Shown here: piece by piece, positions 6,177 to 12,786 of the stretch
How positions within the stretch are numbered: position 1 is the stretch's first letter
Layout: every line of letters begins with the position of its first letter
Assembly (NCBI GenBank): GCA_900553165.1
Contig: USCN01000009.1
Location: 1-16,275 of the forward strand
Source of the DNA: an uncultured Collinsella sp.
GTDB taxonomy: Bacteria; Actinomycetota; Coriobacteriia; Coriobacteriales; Coriobacteriaceae
DNA length: 16,275 nt
Reading direction: 5' to 3'
Translations under genes and position numbers: made by a program
Notes under the pieces: model-generated
Told to the model about the DNA's origin: nothing
The model's database searches: none
What the model saw: the letters and a program-made list of their open reading frames with translations, nothing else

Positions 6177-7391
6177 CTACTCGTGCTGTCGGGCTTCTAC
6201 CAGCCTGCAGAAGTCGTTGACGCTCATGAGCCATTCCCTTTGCGCGGGCGTGTAGGTTTCGAACAGCGATGAGGGCACAACGAGGCTGAGCCTGTCCTTA
6301 GCCATAGCTCGTGTGTAATCCTCACTTACGGCGGGCTCAAGTGTTACAAGATGCTTGTCCTCGATTCTGTCAGCCTCATCAAGCACCTGACGCCAACGCT
6401 CCTTGATGGTTGTCTTGGCACCGAGCATCGTCAGTCGAGCGACAGGGAACTTGGGGTCGTGGTAATCGTCAATAGAGGGAAAGATGAAATCCGGCTTTGA
6501 TTTGCCCTCGGTGTATTTCTGCGCCGAGTAGCGTATGCCCCTAGCATCGAATAGCATCGAGAGTTGATTCTCGAACGCCGTCCCCGCACGGGACTTGCGG
6601 CGCTGGAAGGCCGACATAGTGGTGCGCAGCACGCCATCAACATCAAGCGCCGAGCCAAGGTATGGCGCGAGGTCGCGCTCCAAGAGATGCCGCTCGAAGA
6701 CGCGGAACAGCATCTCTTCGCGTTCGTAACAAGCGACCAAGCAGCCATCCGGGTCGCCCGTCCAATCGAGCTTTCCAAGGGTGGAAGCTGAGTAGGCTGA
6801 GAAGTCTGCCCCTTTGGGGAAGGACTCGCCGAATTTCTCGATCATACCGTCGAGGAAGTTCTCCGCTGCGATCGGCATGCTAACTTCGATGCCGATGGAC
6901 TCCAAAATCCTTGCGGCGATCGACGTGATGCGCGTATCCTCCCGAGCAGAGGGCGTAAAACCCTTCTCGCCAACCCCGTCGAGCGCGAAGAGCCAGCGAA
7001 CTTGAGATTCCGCCGTACTCCCCGCTCGGGCAAATAGGATTACGACCTCCTTGGCTTCGTGTAGGGCCAAAACCATGAGGTCGCCCGGACGGGCCATGCC
7101 CATGGCAGCATTATCGTTGTAGTAGAGCCTATACTCAGTTCTAGTTGGATGCTTCCTGCGGGCGTCGTACCAAGTGGTATAACCATGGTCGAATATAGGG
7201 TCTGCACCATCATCGAGATATGCGAAGGTAGTTCGCATCCCCTTTATGTCATCGTCTCCGAAAAGCGCGCGCAAAGGCCCCACGCCGTTGAATTCGTGCT
7301 GGTGGCTTTCATTGGCCCCCATGATGTCAACGCCCGCGAGGGTTTTCGCGACAGCACCGTCAAAATACGCGCCAAGTACTCCATAGTCCAT
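6177..7391 (-). CDS. Type II restriction endonuclease, EcoRII-like
   Basis: A 404-residue predicted endonuclease, the length expected for an EcoRII-type (two-domain) enzyme. The N-terminal half (about 1-170), with RPGDLMVLAL and VRWLFAL, fits the EcoRII effector/DNA-binding domain. The C-terminal catalytic half has FENQLSML (Glu274), KPDFIFPS (299-306), a Tyr310-His311 pair, LGAKTTIKERWRQVL (Lys326) and KHLVTLEPAVS. I equate Tyr310 and Lys326 with catalytic Tyr308 and Lys324 of EcoRII from memory. The expected target is CCWGG, cut before the first C. The ATG is one base after the methyltransferase stop with GGAGG nine bases upstream, so translation is probably coupled and the protective enzyme is made first. 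No inactivating lesion is seen, so it is probably active. Confidence 0.88.
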   Translation of the reverse strand: MDYGVLGAYFDGAVAKTLAGVDIMGANESHQHEFNGVGPLRALFGDDDIKGMRTTFAYLDDGADPIFDHGYTTWYDARRKHPTRTEYRLYYNDNAAMGMARPGDLMVLALHEAKEVVILFARAGSTAESQVRWLFALDGVGEKGFTPSAREDTRITSIAARILESIGIEVSMPIAAENFLDGMIEKFGESFPKGADFSAYSASTLGKLDWTGDPDGCLVACYEREEMLFRVFERHLLERDLAPYLGSALDVDGVLRTTMSAFQRRKSRAGTAFENQLSMLFDARGIRYSAQKYTEGKSKPDFIFPSIDDYHDPKFPVARLTMLGAKTTIKERWRQVLDEADRIEDKHLVTLEPAVSEDYTRAMAKDRLSLVVPSSLFETYTPAQREWLMSVNDFCRLVEARQHE

Positions 7392-7392
7392 C

Positions 7393-8541
7393 CTAGAACA
7401 CCTCCATCATCAACTTCGCGACCGAGCGCACGACCGGCACGGTCACGGAGTTGCCGAACTGCTTGTATGCCTGAGTATCCGACACCGGGATGATGAACTC
7501 ATCGGGAAATCCTTGCAGGCGCGCGCATTCGCGGGGAGTGAGTTTACGAGGGTTTTTTCCTTCCTGCCCGACCAGAATCTCGCTGCCATCCTTGTGGTAC
7601 CGGGCGGAAAGCGTCCTTGTCGTGTCCTCTGGGCCGACCATCGAGTATCCAAAGCCGTGGCCCGCCGCCTCATGCTTTTCGCGATAGGCGCGCAGATAGG
7701 CCCATAGCTTATCCGAAATGGTGTAGCGTTCGTTTGGTTGCTCTTCGAGGATTTCCCCTAGCGTATGTCCCGGTCCCGGCACCTCAAGGTCATCCCACGA
7801 GAAGGGAACTTCCTCCCTGAACCCCACGATGTAGATGCGCTCCCTGTGCTGGCACGTCCAGTTTTTTGAATCAAGCACTTTCCAGAAAATATGGTATCCA
7901 AGGTCCTCCTCAAGCGTCTGTCGTATGACCTTGAAGGTCTTCCCGCCGTCGTGACTCGTAAGGTTCTTAACGTTCTCAAGCAAGAAGGCCTTCGGGCGCT
8001 TGTCGCGTATGATGCGAGCGACCTCGAAAAAGAGGGTTCCCTGCGTTTTATCCTCAAAGCCGGTGGGTCTCCCCAAAGATTGCTTCTTCGAAACGCCTGC
8101 AAGGGAGAATGGCTGACAAGGAAAGCCTGCGAGCAGGACATCGAAGTCCGGTATATCGTTTGATGCGACCTGACGGATGTCGCCCGCCGGGGTCTCTCCA
8201 TAGTTCATCCGGTAGGTTTTCTGGGCGAACTTATCCCACTCGCAAGAGAAGACGCACCTACCGCCAAGCTCTTGGAACGGCATTCGTATACCGCCGATGC
8301 CCGCGAAGAGATCGCAGAAGGTAAAAGGCGCGTCGCTGCGCTCCCCTTGGTCAAATGGAGCCCCCGCATCGAGCGATGCGATAAAGGCGCATTCAGCCGC
8401 CGTTGGACTAGTATCCCCAGACTCCCAGCGCCGAACGGTGCGTTCGCCAGACGAGCCCATACCAAGGGCGGCGGCGAACTCCTTTTGGGTGAGGCCGAGG
8501 TCAATTCTCTTTTGCGCTATATCAGCTGCATTTAGTTGCAT
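7393..8541 (-). CDS. DNA (cytosine-5) methyltransferase, Dcm/M.EcoRII-like, with N-terminal HTH
   Basis: A 382-residue enzyme that methylates a cytosine at C5 and protects the host from its partner nuclease. Motif I is FCDLFAGIGG (75-84), motif IV AGFPCQPFSLAGVSKK with catalytic Cys142, motif VI LLENVKNL (188-194), motif VIII QHRERIYIVGF (231-241), motif IX RKLTPRECARLQGF, and motif X QFGNSV (361-366). The text around motif IV and the RTLSARYHKDG segment are very close to E. coli Dcm, so CCWGG is the predicted site. Residues 5-60 form an Xre-type HTH (LGLTQKEFAAALGM, RTVRRWESGDTSP). In M.EcoRII and M.SsoII such an N-terminus represses the enzyme's own promoter, and a matching operator candidate lies upstream at 8566-8580. 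It is first gene of the restriction operon. Confidence 0.94.
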   Translation of the reverse strand: MQLNAADIAQKRIDLGLTQKEFAAALGMGSSGERTVRRWESGDTSPTAAECAFIASLDAGAPFDQGERSDAPFTFCDLFAGIGGIRMPFQELGGRCVFSCEWDKFAQKTYRMNYGETPAGDIRQVASNDIPDFDVLLAGFPCQPFSLAGVSKKQSLGRPTGFEDKTQGTLFFEVARIIRDKRPKAFLLENVKNLTSHDGGKTFKVIRQTLEEDLGYHIFWKVLDSKNWTCQHRERIYIVGFREEVPFSWDDLEVPGPGHTLGEILEEQPNERYTISDKLWAYLRAYREKHEAAGHGFGYSMVGPEDTTRTLSARYHKDGSEILVGQEGKNPRKLTPRECARLQGFPDEFIIPVSDTQAYKQFGNSVTVPVVRSVAKLMMEVF

Positions 8542-8565
8542 GGAACGCCTATCTTGGTTGAAAAA

Positions 8566-8580
8566 CGGTCAAACTGTCCT
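8566..8580 (-). promoter_or_regulatory. Candidate autoregulatory operator of the methyltransferase
   Basis: On the minus strand this reads AGGACAGTTTGACCG, ending 25 bp before the ATG. It is a pseudo-palindrome of half-sites GGACA and TGACC with a 3-nt centre. From memory, the M.SsoII operator is AGGACAAATTGTCCT: the same AGGACA half, same spacing and one change in the other half's core. A second small palindrome, GACATGTC, lies at 8616-8623. Binding by the methyltransferase HTH is inference. Confidence 0.5.
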
Positions 8581-8703
8581 GTATTTACCACAGCGTTAGT
8601 CTATCACCCCGAGCGGACATGTCTTCCCCTTGCTTCAGTCCGCCTCTAAACCCCGTAGCATCAACTGGGCTTTAGGGCTTGGACACTCTACCGGAGGGCT
8701 CTA

Positions 8704-8821
8704 GACGCAATTGGTGACGCGGGTGTCGACGGCCCGAATCCGCCGGCGGCCCCCGCAAACCAGAAACGGCGCCGCTCCCGCGACGCCGTCATATTCCCTG
8801 GTGCCCCCGGGCGGATTCGAA
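8704..8821. repeat. 118-bp direct repeat, proximal copy (overlaps intact tRNA-Arg); att-like
   Basis: Partner of 5529-5646. The repeat ends inside the T-loop of the intact tRNA gene. It also contains an inverted half: 8719-8744 on the plus strand matches the tRNA T-arm (8810-8835, read on the minus strand) at 24 of 26 positions. A tRNA-3'-like sequence therefore lies on each strand, facing each other across the terminator hairpin. Confidence 0.75.
8755..8789 (-). terminator. Terminator of tRNA-Arg
   Basis: On the minus strand the 24-nt element at 8766-8789 forms a 10-bp GC-rich stem (ACGGCGTCGC with GCGGCGCCGT, one T.G pair) with a GGGA tetraloop. It is followed by TTCTGGTTT and begins 9 bp after the tRNA 3' end. 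Confidence 0.75.
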
Positions 8822-8874
8822 CCGTCGACACCCGCTTTAGGAGAGCGGTGCTCTATCCCCTGAGCTACGGAGGC
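8799..8874 (-). tRNA. tRNA-Arg (anticodon CCU)
   Basis: A 76-nt cloverleaf with encoded CCA. The acceptor GCCTCCG pairs with CGGGGGC (one T.G), the D-stem is GCTC/GAGC, and the anticodon stem is CCGCT/AGCGG with loop CTCCTAA, giving anticodon CCT (reads AGG). The T-arm is GACGG-TTCGAAT-CCGCC with one A.C mismatch in the stem. A TACACT box at 8885-8890 (minus strand) is a fitting -10. Its 3' end is the target of the flanking repeat. Confidence 0.95.
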
Positions 8875-9100
8875 ATGTTGTACTAGTGTAGCAGATTTGC
8901 CCCTTGGCCATGTAGCGCATGGCCACTCATCAAGAAGGCTCTGCAGCGAATTATCGCCGTAGAGCCTTCTCAATAACGGAAAATTATAACCCAGAATAAC
9001 GCAAAATAATGGGATGGGGTTTCCTCTAACCACATGTAAGGGAAATTCCATCCCGGTATTCGGCTAAAAAATGGGACAAGCTTTCCCAACTGGCGCTCAA
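8875..9100. other. Hairpin-rich spacer upstream of tRNA-Arg
   Basis: No gene seen. It holds a perfect 8-bp dyad TGGCCATG-N5-CATGGCCA at 8905-8925, just upstream of the tRNA promoter. A 38-nt hairpin follows at 8933-8970 (AGAAGGCTCT/AGAGCCTTCT outside, GCGA/TCGC inside). An imperfect 20-bp inverted repeat pairs 9005-9024 with 9041-9060 (16 of 20 positions). The tRNA -10 box (TACACT, minus strand) is at 8885-8890. Confidence 0.6.
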
Positions 9101-9102
9101 AA

Positions 9103-9148
9103 GGAAAATGCATCCCGGAATGAGAACGAATTCCGGGATGCATTTTCC
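9103..9148 (-). terminator. Long perfect stem-loop, terminator of the DUF956 gene
   Basis: A 19-bp perfect inverted repeat, GGAAAATGCATCCCGGAAT with its complement, around an 8-nt loop. It starts 18 bp after the DUF956 stop on the minus strand and is followed by TTTT. The arm motif (GGGAT, then TTTCC) recurs in the imperfect arms at 9011-9024 and 9041-9054 and, more loosely, at 9073-9087. Confidence 0.75.
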
Positions 9149-9166
9149 GCCATCTATCGCAGACGA

Positions 9167-9565
9167 CTAGTCGCCTTTGTGGAAGAGGTTTTTGATGACG
9201 GAGGGGATGCTCTTGGCGCCCTTGGCCGTCACATCGATAAAGTCGGGCGAACGCACGAGCTTATCCTCGTCGACGTACTTGCGAACAGCACGAAGCGTCT
9301 CTTTGTCATCGCGCGTCGAAAACGTAAAGTGACCGTTGTCCTTGGTGAAGATGGCAAAACGCGTAATCTTCTTGGTGCCGCGCAAAACCTCGGCGGCAAT
9401 ATAGTCGACCTCGTCCCACGGGATTTGAATATAATCCTCGGGATTGCGCTCGTTATAGTACTCAAACGCCTTATTGCCCACCATCACGTTGCCGTGGCTG
9501 GTAAGCCCCATCAGGCAGGTTGCCGGCGTTGCCAGATCGACCGTGCTGTTCTGAGATTGCGCCAT
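9167..9565 (-). CDS. DUF956 family protein, mannose-PTS associated (ManO-like)
   Basis: A small cytoplasmic protein of 132 residues with no predicted membrane segment. It has the DUF956 pattern: a start rich in small residues (STVDLATPATCLMGLTSHG), then GNVMVGNKAFEYYN, IPWDEVDYIAAEV, FAIFTKDNGHFTFSTRD and a C-terminal basic segment. DUF956 genes are typically found at the end of mannose-type PTS operons, as here, and are sometimes called manO; their biochemical role is not firmly known. The start at 9565 (MAQSQN) is preferred over 9616, because the extra 17 residues would be encoded within the intergenic hairpin and have no family match, and GAGG lies just upstream. A terminator-like hairpin separates it from the IID gene, so it may be made at a lower level than the transporter. 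Confidence 0.82.
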   Translation of the reverse strand: MAQSQNSTVDLATPATCLMGLTSHGNVMVGNKAFEYYNERNPEDYIQIPWDEVDYIAAEVLRGTKKITRFAIFTKDNGHFTFSTRDDKETLRAVRKYVDEDKLVRSPDFIDVTAKGAKSIPSVIKNLFHKGD

Positions 9566-9593
9566 GCGCACCTCGCCCTCCAAATAAAACAAT

Positions 9594-9629
9594 CGGACCG
9601 CATCCAGTGTACCCACCGGGTGCGGTCCG
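9594..9629 (-). terminator. Intra-operon terminator or attenuator between IID and the DUF956 gene
   Basis: On the minus strand CGGACCGCA pairs perfectly with TGCGGTCCG (9 bp, 18-nt loop) and is followed by ATTGTTTTATTT. It lies 56 bp past the IID stop and 28 bp before the DUF956 start, so it should end part of the man operon transcript. Confidence 0.65.
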
Positions 9630-9685
9630 TTTCAATGGCTCAAAAGCCCTTGCCTAGCAATTCTCGGTCTTAAGCCGAAACGTGC

Positions 9686-10606
9686 TTACATGAAGCCGCA
9701 GACGCGACCGATGATGCCGATGGCGAAGAGAGCCAGGATGATGACGATCGGGCTGACCTTCTTCTTGAGGAGCTTGCAGACCAGCAGGGTCAGGCACACG
9801 GCGGCAAGGCCGGGGATGAGCTGATCGAGGTTGGCCTGAAGCGTGGTGACCTTCACCTGATCAAGGGCGTTAGCACCGATGGAGTTATACATCGTCAGTG
9901 CTTCCTTGACACCCTCAGAACCGGAGGGCAGGTTAGCCCAGTCGATAAAGGCGCCAGCAGACTGCGTGACCTTGGAGACGACCGGGGTGAAGGAGATGGA
10001 CACCCAGCGCTCGACCAGGGCGCCGATGATGAACATACCCAGGATGGATGCACCCTCGGTGACCTTGCCCATCAGACCGCCGGAGAGGTCCTTGGCGATG
10101 GAGGAGCCGACCTTGTAGCCAAACTCCTGCGTGTACCACAGGAAGGCGTAACGGATGATGTTCCACGCGAAGAAGAACAGCAGCGGACCGGCGATGCTGC
10201 CGGACAGGGCCAGGGAAGCGCCCAGAGCGCCCAGGATCGGGCGAAGGGTGAACCAGAAGGCGGGGTCGCCGACGCCGGCGAGCGGGCCCATCATACCGAC
10301 CTTGACGCCCTGAATGGCGACGTCGTCAATCGGGGCACCGTTGGCGCGCTCCTCCTCGAGAGCGAGGGTAACGCCAATGACGGGGGCGGAAACATAGGGG
10401 TGGGTGTTATAGAACTCCAGGTGGCGCTTAAGAGCGGCAATCTGGTCATCCTTGCTGGTGTAGAGCTTCTTGATCGCAGGGATCATTGCGAAGCACCAGC
10501 CGCCGTTCTGCATACGCTCGTAGTTCCACGAGCCCTGAAGGAACTGATGACGGAAGCAAACCTTCTTGCGGTCAGCCTTGGTGAGCTGAATCTTGTTCTC
10601 TGCCAT
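9686..10606 (-). CDS. manZ: PTS mannose/fructose/sorbose-family EIID component
   Basis: A 306-residue membrane subunit that, with IIC, forms the sugar channel of the mannose-family PTS. It shows the family start (LTKADRKKVCFRHQFLQGSW), FLQGSWNYERMQNGGWCFAMIP with the bulk of the protein in the usual order, EEERANGAPIDDVAI, the glycine-rich GVKVGMMGPLAGVGDPAFWF loop, and hydrophobic segments to a C-terminal one ending RVCGFM. The ATG at 10606 is chosen since AGGAGGGG lies ten bases upstream; an in-frame GTG at 10615 is too close to that site. It begins 16 bp after the IIC stop, so it is in one operon with IIC and IIAB. The likely substrate range is mannose, glucose and amino sugars, but it cannot be read from sequence. 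Confidence 0.93.
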   Translation of the reverse strand: MAENKIQLTKADRKKVCFRHQFLQGSWNYERMQNGGWCFAMIPAIKKLYTSKDDQIAALKRHLEFYNTHPYVSAPVIGVTLALEEERANGAPIDDVAIQGVKVGMMGPLAGVGDPAFWFTLRPILGALGASLALSGSIAGPLLFFFAWNIIRYAFLWYTQEFGYKVGSSIAKDLSGGLMGKVTEGASILGMFIIGALVERWVSISFTPVVSKVTQSAGAFIDWANLPSGSEGVKEALTMYNSIGANALDQVKVTTLQANLDQLIPGLAAVCLTLLVCKLLKKKVSPIVIILALFAIGIIGRVCGFM

Positions 10607-10622
10607 ATGTATCACTCCCCTC

Positions 10623-11441
10623 CTACTCGTAATCGTTCAAAATGTCGCCGAGCGGGTCACCGGAGCCGCCGCCCATGCCGCCACCCTGCTTGGCCAGATC
10701 CTTAAGGCCAAGGTAGATGAGGGCAAGGGAGATGCCGATGAGGCCAAGGGCGATCAGCGTGAGCTGAGGGATGGCAGCAAGGACAAAGCCGAGGATGAAG
10801 AACGGCCAGGTCTCCTTGGTGGCCATCATGTTGATGACCATGGCGTAACCGACGGAAGCGACCATGCCGCCGCCGACAGCCATGCCGCCGGACAGCCAGT
10901 CGGGCATAGCGTTAAGCGCGTTGGTAACGGCCTCGGCCGGGATGATGCACAGAAGTACTGCCGGGATGGCGATACGAAGGCCCTGCATGAGGATGGCAGC
11001 GTACTGCCAGCGCTCGATGCCGGAGAAGTCGCCCTTCTCGGCGCAACCGTCCATGGCGTGAGCGATAGCGGTAGCAATGGTACGGCAGATCATGGTCAGG
11101 AACAGACCAGCGACCGACAGCGGGACGGCGACGGCGATGGCCGCGGTAACGGCCTTGGCCGAATCAGTGGCGCCGCCGTTGAGGGCGAGCACCATGATGA
11201 TCGAAGAAGCGACCGAGGCCAGAGCGGCGTCAGGCGCGACGGCGGCGCCGACGTTAGCCCAGCCAAGGGCCATCATCTGGAGCGAACCGCCCAGGAGGAT
11301 GCCCTCCTGAAGGTGACCGGTTACGAGACCGATAAGCGTGCATGCCACGAGCGGCTGATGGAACTGGAACTCATCCAGAATGCCTTCCATACCGGCAAGC
11401 AACGCGACAATCGCAACAAGCAGAATAGTGATTGCAGACAT
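10623..11441 (-). CDS. manY: PTS mannose/fructose/sorbose-family EIIC component
   Basis: A 272-residue integral membrane protein, mostly hydrophobic, forming the sugar-translocating part with IID. Typical features are the first membrane segment ITILLVAIVALLAGMEG, then FHQPLVACTLIGLVTGHLQ, GILLGGSLQMMALGWANVGA and AVAPDAALASVASSI, all characteristic of ManY/AgaC/SorC-type IIC proteins. The C-terminal tail is glycine-rich and acidic (KQGGGMGGGSGDPLGDIL), a little longer than I would expect. The start has GGAGGG about seven bases upstream; the gene begins 18 bp after the IIAB stop. It is the middle gene of the transporter operon. Confidence 0.93.
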   Translation of the reverse strand: MSAITILLVAIVALLAGMEGILDEFQFHQPLVACTLIGLVTGHLQEGILLGGSLQMMALGWANVGAAVAPDAALASVASSIIMVLALNGGATDSAKAVTAAIAVAVPLSVAGLFLTMICRTIATAIAHAMDGCAEKGDFSGIERWQYAAILMQGLRIAIPAVLLCIIPAEAVTNALNAMPDWLSGGMAVGGGMVASVGYAMVINMMATKETWPFFILGFVLAAIPQLTLIALGLIGISLALIYLGLKDLAKQGGGMGGGSGDPLGDILNDYE

Positions 11442-11459
11442 GTATCGGACCCTCCTTTA

Positions 11460-12449
11460 CTATGCTTGAGCGGCCAGTTCGGCCTTAGCTTTCTTCAACA
11501 TGGCGTCGAGATCCTCGGAAGCATCCGAAGGAACCTTGCGGACCTCGAACTTGACGCCCTTGGCCTTGAGGGCCTCGAGAGTCTTGACGTCGTCATCGCC
11601 CATAGCGACGGCGTTGGTGACGACGACCTTGCCCTTGGAGTGAGCCATGGAACCGATGTTGACTTCCTTGATGTCGACGCCGGCCTCGATGGCCTTGAGC
11701 AGATCCTGCGGGTTCTCAAAGAGCAGCATGGCCTTGGTGTCACCAAAGCGCGTGTCCTTGACGACCTCGGCCATCTTCTTGATGGGCACGACGTTGGCAT
11801 GGACTCCCGGAGGGGCAGCCTGCTCGATCATGGTCTTGCGGAGCTCGTCGTGAGCAACGCCGTCGGAAACCACGATGATGCGGTTGGGGTTGATCTGCTT
11901 GGTCCACGTGGTGGCCACCTGGCCATGAAGCAGACGGGTGTCGATACGGACGTGGGCGATCTTGATGTGCCCATCGCCGATGACCGTTCCCGGAGGGATG
12001 GCACCTGCAGGAGCAGCGGCGGCCGCAGCCGGCTTCTTCTCCTCGGGCTCCAGAGACTCGGGCTTGACGCGCACGCCAGCCTTAGCCTCAGTCACGAGAT
12101 GTTTTGCGATCGCATGTGCAGTGTTCTTTGCGTCAAAGCGCTGCGAATATGCCTCGATGAGCATAGGCAGGTTGACACCGGTGACGATAGCCCAGGAATC
12201 GTGGCCCTCGATGAGCCCGCTGATCTGGTTGAACGGCGTGCCGCCCCACAGATCAACGAGGAAGAGCACCTGCTCCTGGTCCTCGAAGGAAGCGACTGCT
12301 TCCTCGACCTTGGCACGGAAGTCGTCGGGGCCCATGCTCGGCTCGAGCGAGACCACGGCAACAGACGGCTGATCGCCAAAGACCATCGAGCCCGTCTGCT
12401 TGATTCCAGCTGCCAAGTCCCCGTGGCTAGCAAGAACAATACTTACCAT
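11460..12449 (-). CDS. manX: PTS mannose/fructose/sorbose-family EIIAB fusion
   Basis: A cytoplasmic phosphotransfer protein of 329 residues. The IIA domain (about 1-125) takes phosphate from HPr on His9 (VLASHGDLA) and contains VDLWGGTPFNQ. An Ala/Pro-rich hinge (about 133-153, EEKKPAAAAAAPAG) links it to IIB (about 160-329), whose phospho-His175 lies in RIDTRLLHGQVATTW. The domain order IIA-IIB matches ManX/ManL. The ATG at 12449 has AGGAGG seven bases upstream; a GTG one codon earlier is possible but closer than ideal. It is the first gene of the operon, preceded by a promoter with a perfect -10 box. Regulation by a LevR/ManR-type activator is not evident: I see no convincing sigma-54 promoter. 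Confidence 0.95.
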   Translation of the reverse strand: MVSIVLASHGDLAAGIKQTGSMVFGDQPSVAVVSLEPSMGPDDFRAKVEEAVASFEDQEQVLFLVDLWGGTPFNQISGLIEGHDSWAIVTGVNLPMLIEAYSQRFDAKNTAHAIAKHLVTEAKAGVRVKPESLEPEEKKPAAAAAAPAGAIPPGTVIGDGHIKIAHVRIDTRLLHGQVATTWTKQINPNRIIVVSDGVAHDELRKTMIEQAAPPGVHANVVPIKKMAEVVKDTRFGDTKAMLLFENPQDLLKAIEAGVDIKEVNIGSMAHSKGKVVVTNAVAMGDDDVKTLEALKAKGVKFEVRKVPSDASEDLDAMLKKAKAELAAQA

Positions 12450-12452
12450 CAC

Positions 12453-12786
12453 ATAACCTCCTTTTTGTCTACGTATTTCCTACACGACATGAAAGGAGTA
12501 TACCTGTTTGGATTGTGGAATTATAGCTAAATTCGCAAAAGGTTGGATTATTTGTTTAAACGTCTATGTTTGTTACAAATTGATTACGTTGCTGGCTTAT
12601 AGCTCATTGCCTGCTAAAACGTGATTTGCTGATTGTTTTCAAAGACATATAAAGGTGCACCGTTCGTTAAGACCGCTTTTAGGTGGATCCCAATGCGTCT
12701 GCGTGCCGCCATTTTGTTTAAACAGATATGACTTGACTAACCGAAGCAAATATGTTTAGAACTCTAGCCCATGCAGTCATTGGATG
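12453..12786 (-). promoter_or_regulatory. Promoter region of the mannose PTS operon
   Basis: A 334-bp AT-rich spacer with no gene. A perfect TATAAT -10 box lies on the minus strand at 12520-12525, which would give a leader of about 60 nt. The -35 zone (ATCCAA at 17-bp spacing) is poor, suggesting an activator. TTGTTTAAAC occurs twice (12552-12561 and 12714-12723), each holding the palindrome GTTTAAAC. The upper copy is 27 bp upstream of the -10 and could bind a regulator. Confidence 0.55.

Noticed and set aside
5884..6272. A full-length protein reading through the ATPase remnant
   Set aside because: After about 6110 the frame runs through the terminator and antisense to the endonuclease gene, with no ATPase features. 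Only the first 56 codons from 5940 are family-like.
5529..8874. An integrase, transposase or excisionase gene within the tRNA-flanked islet
   Set aside because: Both strands were read between the repeats; only the ATPase remnant and the two restriction-modification genes are credible.
10593..12530. A 645-codon plus-strand open frame antisense to the mannose PTS genes
   Set aside because: It is a shadow of manX-manY-manZ. It crosses the gene boundaries of a clear operon and its product is Asp/Gly/His-rich with no recognisable domain.
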